NCBI GenBank assembly: GCA_964537055.1
Contig: CAZHYV010000007.1
Coordinates: forward strand, 124,001-188,000
Length of the DNA: 64,000 nucleotides
Direction of reading: 5' to 3'
From: CAZHYV01 sp964537055
GTDB taxonomy: Bacteria; Myxococcota_A; Polyangia; Palsa-1104; JAEUJZ01
Shown: positions 33,966-42,991 of the stretch, piece by piece
How the letters are laid out: each line of letters opens with the position of its first letter
Numbering within the stretch: the first letter of the stretch is position 1
Notes under the pieces: model-generated
Databases searched by the model: none
Told to the model about the DNA's origin: nothing
What the model saw: the letters and a program-made list of their open reading frames with translations, nothing else
Made by a program: the position numbers and the translations under genes

Positions 33966-34269
33966 ATTGACCTCGTTTTATCGTTATAGTCGAATAGAAA
34001 AGATTCAGGAAACATTTCTTTATCCCCTGAGGAAAATCCTAACTCACAAAATCTTGACGTCGTTTGATCGGATGCTTAGTTTGGATTTAAATTCAAAGGC
34101 AAAGTCGGAAATGAGAGCTTTCTTTACTTTAGAAAAGTTAAATAGTTTTCGTATCTTCGTCTTTAGAGATAAGGCGGCTGGTAGATGATCGGTTGTTCTT
34201 AGCCACGATAGCAAGATCACCGACTCCCCGCAAAAACATAAATAAAAATGAACAAGGAAAAGAACGAAT
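33966..34269. other. Non-coding leader before dnaK
   Basis: About 300 bases without a convincing gene on either strand. It must hold the promoters of the helicase gene (minus) and dnaK (plus). I looked for a CIRCE inverted repeat and for a sigma-32 type promoter and found neither. A purine-rich AAGGAAAAG ribosome site precedes the dnaK ATG. Confidence 0.5.
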
Positions 34270-36192
34270 ATGGGCAAGATTATTGGGATTGATCTAGGAA
34301 CCACCAACTCTGTGGTGGCTATTATGGATGGCAAAGAACCAAAAGTAATTACGAACGAAGAGGGTTCACGACTTACCCCCTCGGTGGTTGCATTCGACGA
34401 AAAGGGCGAGGTTTTGGTAGGCCAAATTGCACGACGACAAGCAATTACAAACCCAGAAAATACCGTTTATTCGATTAAACGTTTCATGGGCCGCAAATAT
34501 GATGAAGTAACCGAGGAAGCAAAGCGGGTTCCATACAAAGTAGTAAAAGCTTCTAACGGAGATGCGGCTGTAGAAATTCGTGGAAAAAAGCACTCCCCTC
34601 CTGAGATTTCATCACGTGTCTTGGCAAAACTCAAAAGGGCCGCCGAAGAATACCTTGGCGAAAAGGTAACTGAAGCCGTCATCACGGTTCCAGCCTACTT
34701 TAACGACGCACAACGGCAAGCCACCAAAGATGCAGGAAGGATCGCAGGCCTCGATGTAAAGCGGATTGTCAACGAACCTACGGCTGCTGCGCTGGCCTAC
34801 GGGCTTGACAAAGGAAAAGATCACCTCATTGCGGTTTATGACTTTGGGGGAGGAACGTTTGATATTTCGATCCTCGAAGTAGGCGAAAAGGTGGTTGAAG
34901 TTATTTCTACCAATGGTGACACTCACCTCGGTGGAGATGATATCGATCAAAGAATTATTGATTGGCTCATCGCTGAGTTTAAAAAGGACCAAGGGATCGA
35001 CATCAGTAAGGACAAGATGGTTCTTCAGCGGCTAAAGGAAGCAGCAGAAAAAGCCAAAATTGAATTATCTTCGGTCATGGAGACAGAGATTAATCTGCCC
35101 TTCCTCACCGCTGATCAAACAGGACCTAAGCACCTCCAAATCAAACTATCGCGGAGTAAGTTTGAGCAAATGGTTGGGGACTTGCTCACACGCTCGTTAG
35201 AACCGACCAAAAAGGCGCTGGCAGATGCGGGGAAAACCGTAGCCGATATTGGTGAGGTCGTGCTTGTAGGTGGGTCGACCCGTATTCCCATGGTCCAAAA
35301 GTTGGTGAAAGAGTTCTTCAAAAAAGAACCTCACAAAGGCGTCAATCCTGACGAAGTCGTCGCGTTAGGAGCTGCGGTACAAGCTGGTGTTCTTTCTGGG
35401 GAGGTGAAGGACATTCTCCTCCTCGATGTAACTCCACTTACCTTAGGCATTGAAACCCTAGGGGGTGTCATGACTTCAATGATCGCAAGGAACACAACGA
35501 TCCCTACCAAGAAGACAGAAACTTTCTCGACGGCAGCAGATGGACAAACCTCGGTGGATGTTGTGGTCACGCAGGGAGAGCGAAGCCTTGCGCGGGAGAA
35601 TAAAATCTTGGGAAGCTTCCGGCTTGATGGGATTCCGCCAGCTCCACGAGGCGTTCCTCAAATTGAGGTCACCTTCGACATCGATGCGAACGGAATTGTT
35701 CACGTCAGTGCGAAAGACAAGGGAACAGGCAAAGAGCAGAAGATTACGATCTCGGGAAGCTCAGGTTTGACTGAGGCAGAAATTCAAAAAATGATCAAGG
35801 ATGCCGAGCTTCACGAAGCCGATGACAAGGCCCGTAAAGAAGCAGTTGAAGCAAGAAATCAGCTCGACAACACGGTCTACCAGGCAGAAAAAATGCTAAA
35901 TGAGAACCGTGAGAAACTTCCTGAGGCAGAACGAGCTGAGATGGAACGTGAGATTGAATCTGCGAAAAAGGCGCTTGAAGCAAGCAAGGACCAGACCGAT
36001 GCAGGACCTCTACGTGCCGCAGAAGAGAATCTGAAGAAGGCTCTCTACAAGATTGGCGAGACGATCTACCGTGCCTCTGGAGGAGCTGCCGCACAAGGGG
36101 AACCGCAACCAGGCTCTGCAGAAACCCAAACATCGAGCAACAAACCCGATGATGGTGTCATTGATGCAGAGTTCACCGAGCAACGAAGCTAG
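34270..36192 (+). CDS. dnaK: Chaperone DnaK (Hsp70)
   Basis: The ATP-driven chaperone, 640 residues, the normal length. The ATPase domain begins GIDLGTTNSVVAIMDG, has VYDFGGGTFDISILEVG near 195 and VLVGGSTRIPMVQ near 335. The interdomain linker appears as LLLDVTPLTLGIETLGG near 385, followed by the substrate-binding beta domain and the helical lid. The C-terminus ends in DDGVIDAEFTE, the usual co-chaperone tail. No grpE or dnaJ is adjacent, so the chaperone genes are dispersed. A 7-bp stem at 36223-36243 follows the gene. Confidence 0.97.
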   Translation: MGKIIGIDLGTTNSVVAIMDGKEPKVITNEEGSRLTPSVVAFDEKGEVLVGQIARRQAITNPENTVYSIKRFMGRKYDEVTEEAKRVPYKVVKASNGDAAVEIRGKKHSPPEISSRVLAKLKRAAEEYLGEKVTEAVITVPAYFNDAQRQATKDAGRIAGLDVKRIVNEPTAAALAYGLDKGKDHLIAVYDFGGGTFDISILEVGEKVVEVISTNGDTHLGGDDIDQRIIDWLIAEFKKDQGIDISKDKMVLQRLKEAAEKAKIELSSVMETEINLPFLTADQTGPKHLQIKLSRSKFEQMVGDLLTRSLEPTKKALADAGKTVADIGEVVLVGGSTRIPMVQKLVKEFFKKEPHKGVNPDEVVALGAAVQAGVLSGEVKDILLLDVTPLTLGIETLGGVMTSMIARNTTIPTKKTETFSTAADGQTSVDVVVTQGERSLARENKILGSFRLDGIPPAPRGVPQIEVTFDIDANGIVHVSAKDKGTGKEQKITISGSSGLTEAEIQKMIKDAELHEADDKARKEAVEARNQLDNTVYQAEKMLNENREKLPEAERAEMEREIESAKKALEASKDQTDAGPLRAAEENLKKALYKIGETIYRASGGAAAQGEPQPGSAETQTSSNKPDDGVIDAEFTEQRS

Positions 36193-36222
36193 ATCCCCTG
36201 ATAAGGCAAAGTAGCTATAGCG

Positions 36223-36243
36223 AGGCTTCTTTAGATGAAGCCT
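36223..36243 (+). terminator. Weak stem-loop after dnaK
   Basis: AGGCTTC / GAAGCCT forms a 7-bp perfect stem with a 7-base loop, 31 bases after the dnaK stop and before the convergent RlpA-like gene. No uninterrupted T-run follows, so it may be a weak terminator or an mRNA-stabilising hairpin. Confidence 0.35.
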
Positions 36244-36280
36244 TGCCCCTTGATGAGGTCTTGCCTCTTTTATGGGAGCT

Positions 36281-36859
36281 CTAAAGAGGATTCTTGATAA
36301 AAGAGGGCTTCTGAAAGAAAAGGGAGGGCAGGTTTCTGCTCTCCCTTTCTTCTTTATGGCTTTCCTCTTTTGACGAAGCTAAAATTGATTGAGGCCCTGA
36401 ATGATTCTTCTTCGTAGACAAAGGCACTTTGAACATATAAACATACTTTAGCCCGGTCAGCTCTAATGCTTTGGCAGGGCCGGGCAAGAGATCCAAAATT
36501 CCTCGCCACCGTTCCCCTCGTTTAAGATGCTTTCTCGCATGCCAGCGTCCTTTTGCATCGACTGCTCCAAAGGGTCCCCGATCAACAACCCAGGCTTTGG
36601 TACAAAGGTTTTCCTTCTTCGTACAGATAATTAGAGGTGTGCCACAAGGAAGCGATCGGTGCGCAACCCCATGTCTGAGCATATTCTGCCAAGACTCGTC
36701 CCCCACCTGCTTGGCTAAGACGGATTGGCAGGCGTATTGAGGCTTTCCCGCATACCGATCTCCAGGATAGCCATAGCGTGCCGCCAGTCCTGCATCTACA
36801 GGGGTCTGAGAAAACCCCAGCAACAAAGCTATTAAGTGCATACATAACAGCTTAATCAT
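36281..36859 (-). CDS. RlpA-like double-psi beta-barrel secreted protein
   Basis: About 192 residues. A signal peptide covers roughly the first 23 residues (MIKLLCMHLIALLLGF...DA). The mature domain has LAARYGYPGDRYAGK, LPCGTPLIICT, VVDRGPFGAVD and ILDLLPGPAKAL, in the order seen in the double-psi beta-barrel of RlpA, which acts on or binds peptidoglycan at division sites. A charged K/E/S tail follows. The start at 36859 places the signal peptide at the N-terminus; an in-frame ATG at 36910 is possible. There is no SPOR domain, so it is a minimal version. Convergent with dnaK. Confidence 0.65.
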   Translation of the reverse strand: MIKLLCMHLIALLLGFSQTPVDAGLAARYGYPGDRYAGKPQYACQSVLAKQVGDESWQNMLRHGVAHRSLPCGTPLIICTKKENLCTKAWVVDRGPFGAVDAKGRWHARKHLKRGERWRGILDLLPGPAKALELTGLKYVYMFKVPLSTKKNHSGPQSILASSKEESHKEERESRNLPSLFFQKPSFIKNPL

Positions 36860-37042
36860 TCTTTGAGCAATATAGGGAAAAAACGTACATGCCGGAGAAT
36901 ATTCAGGCAAAAGAAACTGAACACGTGGTCAGGTTTCTCTTAAAGATTGATTGGCTGTTTTCGATAAATCTGCTTTTTTTCAGGAAACTTTCTTAAGAAT
37001 CCTCTTACCTAAGTCGGGGTCGCTTTTATAGGATTTTCCTGA

Positions 37043-38779
37043 TTAGAGGTCGACCAACCGATTGATCACCTCTAAAAGGAGCGCAGATCGGTTGACCTTT
37101 CCCAACGCATTGAGTGGAATCTTATCTAAAAACACTAATTTCCTAGGACGCTTATACGACGCCAAATGGGTACGGATATATTCTTGGAGCTGTTTTTGCT
37201 GAAAGAGCGATGTTTTTACTACAGCGATAGCCACAAGCTGTCCCCAAGTCTCGTCTGGAACCCCGAACACAACCACTTCTTTGATGCCTGGATACTGTTC
37301 TAGAATGTGCTCGATTTCCTTTGGATAAACATTCTCACCTCCCGAAAGAATAAGATCTGTCCTACGGCTAAGGATATGGAGTTGGCTCTGAGCGTCGAAA
37401 TAACCCAAGTCTCCTGTAGAGAACCAACCATCCTCCAAAAAATCTTTTTCTGCGGCTTCTTCCTTCCTCATTTTCCCTAGGGCTTCTTTCTTTGTTCCCC
37501 CCCACTTGCCTTTCACTTCTCCCTCTACCTCGACATTCTGTTCCATGATCGCTCTTTTGTTAATCTGCGCTCTCTTCCCCTCCACTTCTTCTATCCCCTC
37601 AACCTTTTTCGTCTCTTCCTTTCTTTCCCATCTTTCCTCTCCCCCTGCCTGTGAAGTAAGATATCCACTAAATAAGGAAAGCCCTCGAATTTGAACCTCT
37701 CCTTCCTTGACCCTTACCTCCATTCCTTGCACGGAAAATCCCACTCCTTGTTCTAACGAAACTGGCGTGCCGTAGCGCTGAACCGTGACTTGCGAACAGG
37801 CTTCGGTTAGTCCATAGGTCGTAAGGACAGGCAGCTTCTTCTGGATGATTTGAGAAAGAAGACTCTTTGAGGAGGCCGCCCCTCCTAACAAAATGGCCCG
37901 AAGGCAAGAAGGGGCTTTCCAGGACGGCTCCTCATCCAACATCTTCTTTAGCATGGTGGGAACCAAGGACACGAGAGTAACCTGATGATGATCTATCTGC
38001 GAAAGGATTTTTTTGGGATCGAAGGAGGGAATGAGCCCATCCGTACTGCTTATCATCACAGGGCGCCTTGCAATCAAACAGCGAATAAGGATGGAAAGGC
38101 CCCCCACATGCGCAATCGGCATACAGAGAAGCCAGCGATCTTCCGGTTTCCAACCAAGGTTAGCAGCACTTGCGAAAGCTGATGCTAAAAATGCCCTTCG
38201 GCTTAGAATGGCCCCCTTTTGCTGACCCGAGGTACCTGACGTATACAAAATAGCCAAAGGATGTTCAATAGGCGGGTGCTTATATAGAGGTTGGGCGGAA
38301 AGAGGAGACTCAACCAAAGGTTGCTTCATCGGCAGGGGTGAAAAAGGTAATAAGCTCTCTTCGAATTGGAGAGGGAGCTCCCACTCGCTCCCAAAGAAGA
38401 ACGAGACTTGGCTCTGCTGCAGAATCCTTTTCTGTTCTGTCTCTGTCAACCGTGGATGGATCATCACAAACGGAATCCCTAGTTCTATGAGTGCATAAAC
38501 CAATAGGATCGTTTTTACCTGGCTTGTTCCTAACACAGCCACTCGAAGCTGAGGATGCAGTTCACGAGAAGTAGCAGGAGAATACAATCCGAGAGACATC
38601 AGGGAAGAAATGACCCTGGTGACGATAGGCACTAACTCTTGAAAGGTATAAGATTTTTGGTCAGTAATAAGAGCATAACTCTCGGGTTGTTCTTTCGCGG
38701 CCGCCAGGAACGAGAGCGATTCTTCCCTCATAGATGAAGCTATTTCTTCTCGAACTTTGCCCCCATCTAAGATAGCCAT
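37043..38779 (-). CDS. menE: O-succinylbenzoate-CoA ligase MenE with low-complexity insert
   Basis: MenE activates o-succinylbenzoate with ATP and CoA in menaquinone synthesis. The 578-residue protein has the AMP-binding motif AILYTSGTSGQQKGAILS near 190, a YGLTEACSQV motif near 320, a WFSTGDLGYFD motif and the C-terminal KRPRKLVFLDKIPLNALGKVNR with the catalytic lysine. Just before STGDLG there is an inserted segment of about 75 residues rich in K, E and G, encoded by an almost pure purine run (about 37430-37670), which accounts for the extra length over usual MenE (450-490). ATG 38779 overlaps the menC end. Gene order menA-menC-menE supports the name over other acyl-CoA ligases. Confidence 0.8.
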   Translation of the reverse strand: MAILDGGKVREEIASSMREESLSFLAAAKEQPESYALITDQKSYTFQELVPIVTRVISSLMSLGLYSPATSRELHPQLRVAVLGTSQVKTILLVYALIELGIPFVMIHPRLTETEQKRILQQSQVSFFFGSEWELPLQFEESLLPFSPLPMKQPLVESPLSAQPLYKHPPIEHPLAILYTSGTSGQQKGAILSRRAFLASAFASAANLGWKPEDRWLLCMPIAHVGGLSILIRCLIARRPVMISSTDGLIPSFDPKKILSQIDHHQVTLVSLVPTMLKKMLDEEPSWKAPSCLRAILLGGAASSKSLLSQIIQKKLPVLTTYGLTEACSQVTVQRYGTPVSLEQGVGFSVQGMEVRVKEGEVQIRGLSLFSGYLTSQAGGEERWERKEETKKVEGIEEVEGKRAQINKRAIMEQNVEVEGEVKGKWGGTKKEALGKMRKEEAAEKDFLEDGWFSTGDLGYFDAQSQLHILSRRTDLILSGGENVYPKEIEHILEQYPGIKEVVVFGVPDETWGQLVAIAVVKTSLFQQKQLQEYIRTHLASYKRPRKLVFLDKIPLNALGKVNRSALLLEVINRLVDL

Positions 38780-39912
38780 ACGTTGATCTGCTCCGTTGTT
38801 AATCCTAGGCCTACATAAGTTCCGGGAGAAAGTACATTGTTCTTCCGTTGCGGCAAAGCGGGATACGGTCTTGCCAAGGGGACACAAGGCCAATCTAAGC
38901 CGCAGGCGATGAGACAAGGAGAAGAAGAACATAAAAGGGCCAGCTCGTTTACAGCGCTTAACCCAACCGGCCCCTCAAATAGATGGCTGATGGCAATGCG
39001 TCCTCCTAAGATTTGCGCCACTTCGAGGAATTCAAGACATTTTAAAATTCCCCCTAATGCCGATGGTTTCAGGATGAACACTTGAAATTTCGACCGTACA
39101 TACTGTGAATTTAGGAACAGAGAAGCTTCTTGGTGGTACAAAGATTCATCAAGGGCCATGGGAACCTTGGTATCCAATGCTAGCAGCTTCTCTCTCTCCT
39201 CAACCCGGCAAGGTTCTTCAATAAATTCTGGGTAATATTCGTCAATTTCATAAAGGTACTGAGCTGCCTGCTCATAGTTCCATGCTTGGTTTACATCCAG
39301 CCGCAAGACCAGCTTATCTCCATACTCTTTTCTTAACGCCTCTACGATCCCTTTTTCTGTGACCCAAGCCCCAGGTCGCCCAATTTTAAATTTTACCGTG
39401 GTGATCCCACGAGAAAGAGCCTGCTCGACAGAAGCAAAAACAGCGTCCCTGGTACCTTCAGAGATCATCGCACTCAGGGATACCGAGGTTTGCGGTTGTG
39501 TAAACAACTCCCTAAATAAGGAGGAAAGGGGCACTTGGTTCCGCTGAGCCACCAGATCCAAAAGAGCTGTTTCGATAGCAAATCTTATAGAGGGAGGTTT
39601 GCTTACAAAGGCTGCCATGTACTGCTGAAGCGAACGTTTGAGAGTCCCAGTGATGTGAAAAGAAGGAAGGCCCTCCTTCTTAAGAAGCCGCAGGATCTGC
39701 TCGCATTCAACCTGTGATTCTACGGAGTATCCAGGCAACGGGCTTGCCTCCCCTTGTCCGATGGCTCCCGTCTGATCGTGTAATCGAATGATCCAGCCTG
39801 TTCGATTCCACCACTGGGCCTTCGCATTTTCTACGCGTTGTAAGAACTCGTACTGAAATGGAGTAATATCTACTCTTGTAATATGGACCGATAGTGTAGG
39901 GATCGCATCCAT
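38767..39912 (-). CDS. menC: O-succinylbenzoate synthase MenC
   Basis: An enolase-superfamily enzyme that dehydrates SHCHC to o-succinylbenzoate. The 381-residue protein shows the acid-base lysines in TVKFKIG, the metal ligands in LRLDVNQAW, FIEEPC and MALDE, and the second catalytic lysine in FILKPSALGG, in the correct order for the OSBS/dipeptide epimerase group. The position between menA and menE decides in favour of MenC. It follows menA by one base. Confidence 0.87.
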   Translation of the reverse strand: MDAIPTLSVHITRVDITPFQYEFLQRVENAKAQWWNRTGWIIRLHDQTGAIGQGEASPLPGYSVESQVECEQILRLLKKEGLPSFHITGTLKRSLQQYMAAFVSKPPSIRFAIETALLDLVAQRNQVPLSSLFRELFTQPQTSVSLSAMISEGTRDAVFASVEQALSRGITTVKFKIGRPGAWVTEKGIVEALRKEYGDKLVLRLDVNQAWNYEQAAQYLYEIDEYYPEFIEEPCRVEEREKLLALDTKVPMALDESLYHQEASLFLNSQYVRSKFQVFILKPSALGGILKCLEFLEVAQILGGRIAISHLFEGPVGLSAVNELALLCSSSPCLIACGLDWPCVPLARPYPALPQRKNNVLSPGTYVGLGLTTEQINVWLS

Positions 39913-39913
39913 A

Positions 39914-40825
39914 CTAACCTAAGGCAATTCCCGTGGCCCAAAGAACTGCATAGAACAATACCAATTGTGCCGTTCGCTTCAAAAGGGGATTTAGGGCCTT
40001 CCCTGTTTTTGTAAGCACCTGATAAACAAACCAACCTGCCATCGGCATCGTTAGCAGTGGAAGAACACCCGACCCTCCTAGATGACGGGAAAGCACCAAG
40101 ATCAGGGGGATGAGATAAGCGATTCCCAAAAGGCTGCTATATTCCACAATCCCAAATTCTCGTCCAAATCGTACAATCAATGTCTTTTTCCCTGAAATCC
40201 GATCGGTCGATTCGTCACGAATGTTGTTCACCACCAAAATCGCAGAAGTCAAACTACCCACGGGAATGGACAGAATCCAGGCAACGGCAGGAATCCTTCC
40301 CGTAAGGACAAAAATCGTTCCACCTACTCCAACCATCCCAAAAAACAGGAACACAAACACATCCCCAAGCCCGTTGTATCCAAGAGGATAAGGACCTGCT
40401 GTGTAGAGAATGCCTGCAATTATAGAGACAATGCCGATCAACACGACAAACGGTCCTGCCACCCATGTCAAATAAGCACCGACGATGAGTGCCACACCAA
40501 AAACAAAAATCATTCCTCGGATGATCTGGGTTTGGGTAAGAAGCCCGGCTTGTACCGCTCGTGTCGGGCCCAATCGTTCAGAGGTATCAGCACCCTTTCT
40601 AAAATCGAACAGATCATTTGCAAAATTCGTTCCGATTTGGATGAGACAAGCAGCAAAAAGAGCAGCGAATGCTGGAAGCAAATGAAAGCTTCCCTCACGA
40701 ATCGTGTACCCACATCCCACAAGGACAGGAGCTACCGCGGCAGTCAAGGTAGCAGGTCGGCTTGCCATAACCCAGGCTTGCGCCACGGAAATCTTCTTTT
40801 GCCCTGTAACCTCGTTTGTTTCCAT
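39914..40825 (-). CDS. menA: 1,4-dihydroxy-2-naphthoate prenyltransferase MenA
   Basis: Attaches the isoprenoid chain to the naphthoate ring, giving demethylmenaquinone. It is a UbiA-type protein of about 303 residues with eight or nine helices. The magnesium-binding motif is NFANDLFDFRKGAD near residue 70, and NNIRDESTDRISGKKT near 200 is the second aspartate-rich motif. ATG 40825 is preferred to a TTG at 40843. It is the first gene of menA-menC-menE; other men genes are not in the window. Confidence 0.9.
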   Translation of the reverse strand: METNEVTGQKKISVAQAWVMASRPATLTAAVAPVLVGCGYTIREGSFHLLPAFAALFAACLIQIGTNFANDLFDFRKGADTSERLGPTRAVQAGLLTQTQIIRGMIFVFGVALIVGAYLTWVAGPFVVLIGIVSIIAGILYTAGPYPLGYNGLGDVFVFLFFGMVGVGGTIFVLTGRIPAVAWILSIPVGSLTSAILVVNNIRDESTDRISGKKTLIVRFGREFGIVEYSSLLGIAYLIPLILVLSRHLGGSGVLPLLTMPMAGWFVYQVLTKTGKALNPLLKRTAQLVLFYAVLWATGIALG

Positions 40826-40990
40826 GTATTTACCGTAATGCAAAACGGCTTACCAATCAAGTCGATGTTCGTATGTATCTTTCTTCATCTCGCTAAATGA
40901 TAATCTTTATTTCTATTCCCTGTTCTAACCTATTTCTATTCGAAAGAAATTTGTTTCAGCAAGGGCCTGCTTTTATGGTAAAGAGATTCT

Positions 40991-42688
40991 ATGTCAAACA
41001 AGGCAGCCGAACTAAAAACCAAAGCCGAAGCGACTCAGTATAAAGAAACCTCACGTCACAGTGATGTGCTTTCATTTATTGAGTCATTAACCGCCCAAAA
41101 CCTACTTATCCATCAAACCACCTTAGGAAAAAGCGGAGAAGGGCAAGATATGGCAGCCCTCATCATCAGCGACCGGAACTGCTTTACTCCGGAAGAAGCG
41201 CGGAATCAAAAGAAAATGGTGGTCATGGTCGAAGCAAACATCCACTCGGGCGAAGTCGAAGGCAAAGAGGCAACCCTTGCCCTAGCACGCGACCTTACGC
41301 TGACCGGATTGGATAAGGCCCTCTTGTCCCAGCTCTGTCTTGTTTTCATCCCAAACTTTAATCCTGATGGAAACGATCGAATTAGCCCTTCTAACCGAAA
41401 GCTAAATCTCAAAACTTTAGAAGGTCAAGTCAACCCTGAGGGAGGAGTGGGCACAAGGTACACAGGTGAAGGTTGGAACCTCAATCGAGATGCGATGAAG
41501 CAGGAAGCCGTGGAAACCAAAAACCTTGCTCGATTCTACCAATATTGGCAGCCAGATGCCTTTATTGATTGCCATACCACCGATGGTAGCCTCCATGGGT
41601 TTGATCTAACCTTTGATACGTCCCGCTCGAACCAACACCTGTTTGGAAACTTGCTAACCCGCACAAAGGATCTGTTAGAGTCTACCAATCGGCGGATTGA
41701 ATCCGAGTATGGTTACCGTGGATTTTGGTATGGAAACTTCCCAAAAGAAGAAGAACCCACTTCGGGTTGGCATACCTACCCAGCGCTTCCTCGATTTGGT
41801 AGCCACTATCGAGGGCTTCTCGGTAAAATTGACGTTCTTTTGGAGACCTACAGTTACATCTCTTTTGAAAAACGATGCAAAGTCACCTATGCATGGCTGC
41901 TCGAGTTGTTCCGAACGTTTGCTCAGCAAAAGGATATGTTGCTCGAAGCCATTTCCCAAGAAAAGGCCCACATTCTTGAGCGGGGAACAAAATATAAGCC
42001 CCAGGTCCACGTGGGAATCAACTATGGAGTCGCCTACCGCGACGAGCAAGGCGCCCTTCTGTTTGATTATCCAGCCTATCAAACCGAGGGAGATGTAGCC
42101 CACATTGTCTCATATGATAAACCAAGCCTCATCGAAAGAATTTACCCAGGCAAACAAGAGCAGCTTTACCAGGTTCCCCACTTCCGGACATTTCTTCCTG
42201 TCACTTCTGTGACGACGCCGGCGGCCTACCTTGTGCCTGCAAGCCTTGCAGAAAAGCTCAACGGGCACGGCATCGCCTTTGAACCCCTATCCCAAGAAAC
42301 CAAAGTTTCAGTGCAGGCGTACCACATCCTGGCGATGGAAAAAACGTTTAGTCCGGATGTGGCGGGCATGGTTCCACCTCCAGGCCAGGCAGAAATCCCG
42401 CTTAGCTTAAAGCCACCACCAAAACGTTTTGAGACGGTGCTTACCGTTCGGGCAGAGCGACATACCATTTCTGTACCGGCAGGAACCCTGGTAGTCAAAA
42501 CAGCCCAGCCGACAGGAACGCTAGCCGTATACCTGCTTGAGCCTCATTCAGACGATGGATTTACGCGCTGGGAGTTTCTTGATCCGATGCTCAAGGTGGG
42601 TCAACTGTTCCCGATTTCCCGCGTTCTTCACTTGGAAGATCTTTCCTCGGCAAACCCGCCTGTGCAGCGGAAGAACAAACCTGAGTAG
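40991..42688 (+). CDS. M14 family zinc carboxypeptidase
   Basis: A 565-residue protein. The zinc motif HSGEVEGKE (H and E, about residues 84-87) and the third ligand in IDCHTTDG near 198 identify a carboxypeptidase A-type enzyme; NLNRD near 168 holds the substrate-binding arginine pattern, and a candidate catalytic glutamate occurs in DVLLETYSY near 287. The C-terminal 270 residues form an accessory region of unknown type. No signal peptide is seen, so the enzyme seems cytoplasmic. It is monocistronic and divergent from menA. A stem-loop lies about 120 bases after the stop. Confidence 0.8.
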   Translation: MSNKAAELKTKAEATQYKETSRHSDVLSFIESLTAQNLLIHQTTLGKSGEGQDMAALIISDRNCFTPEEARNQKKMVVMVEANIHSGEVEGKEATLALARDLTLTGLDKALLSQLCLVFIPNFNPDGNDRISPSNRKLNLKTLEGQVNPEGGVGTRYTGEGWNLNRDAMKQEAVETKNLARFYQYWQPDAFIDCHTTDGSLHGFDLTFDTSRSNQHLFGNLLTRTKDLLESTNRRIESEYGYRGFWYGNFPKEEEPTSGWHTYPALPRFGSHYRGLLGKIDVLLETYSYISFEKRCKVTYAWLLELFRTFAQQKDMLLEAISQEKAHILERGTKYKPQVHVGINYGVAYRDEQGALLFDYPAYQTEGDVAHIVSYDKPSLIERIYPGKQEQLYQVPHFRTFLPVTSVTTPAAYLVPASLAEKLNGHGIAFEPLSQETKVSVQAYHILAMEKTFSPDVAGMVPPPGQAEIPLSLKPPPKRFETVLTVRAERHTISVPAGTLVVKTAQPTGTLAVYLLEPHSDDGFTRWEFLDPMLKVGQLFPISRVLHLEDLSSANPPVQRKNKPE

Positions 42689-42741
42689 CTACTACAGATG
42701 CGATGAGGCAAGTATAGAGAGGTAATGCTTTTTCAGAGGCT

Positions 42742-42810
42742 GCGGGGCTTAGCTAGATAGAGCAAAGGTTTGCTAAACTGGAGGTTGGTAGTTTGAATTG
42801 GTCTGTAGTC
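42742..42810 (+). pseudogene. Decayed tRNA-like sequence
   Basis: The segment reads like a tRNA in order: GCGGGGC as a 5' acceptor strand, TTAGCTAGATAGAGCA as a shortened D arm, GGTTTGCTAAACTGG as an anticodon arm with a GCT anticodon in the loop, GGAGGT as a variable loop, and TTTGAAT as a T loop. The T stem pairs poorly and no strand complements the acceptor, so it would not fold as a working tRNA. It may be a broken tRNA left by an integration event or a chance resemblance. It lies just downstream of the HD-GHKL gene. Confidence 0.25.
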
Positions 42811-42831
42811 ATTGGTAGTGAAGCTACCAAT
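42811..42831. terminator. Stem-loop between the carboxypeptidase and HD-GHKL genes
   Basis: ATTGGTAG and CTACCAAT form a perfect 8-bp stem with the loop TGAAG, followed by CTATTTTGG. It could end transcription of the plus-strand carboxypeptidase gene, although the T-run is short. The remainder of 42832-42991 is AT-rich and holds no gene I can support. Confidence 0.4.
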
Positions 42832-42991
42832 CTATTTTGGTCGTGAGATCATATATGTACACCTCTAAGTAACCTTACTTTTGAACATCTCATGGGATTG
42901 AGTGTTCAAATGTAAGTCAATTTTTCTTTCTAGAAATGACTTTTGAATTTCAGTTATTAACCGGTTCTCATGCTTTACTAAAGAGAAAAAT

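Noticed and set aside
34100..34269. CIRCE or sigma-32 site before dnaK
   Set aside because: Neither the inverted repeat nor the promoter boxes could be found.
37506..37694. Open frame opposite the MenE low-complexity insert
   Set aside because: It only mirrors the purine-run repeat and has no protein-like features.
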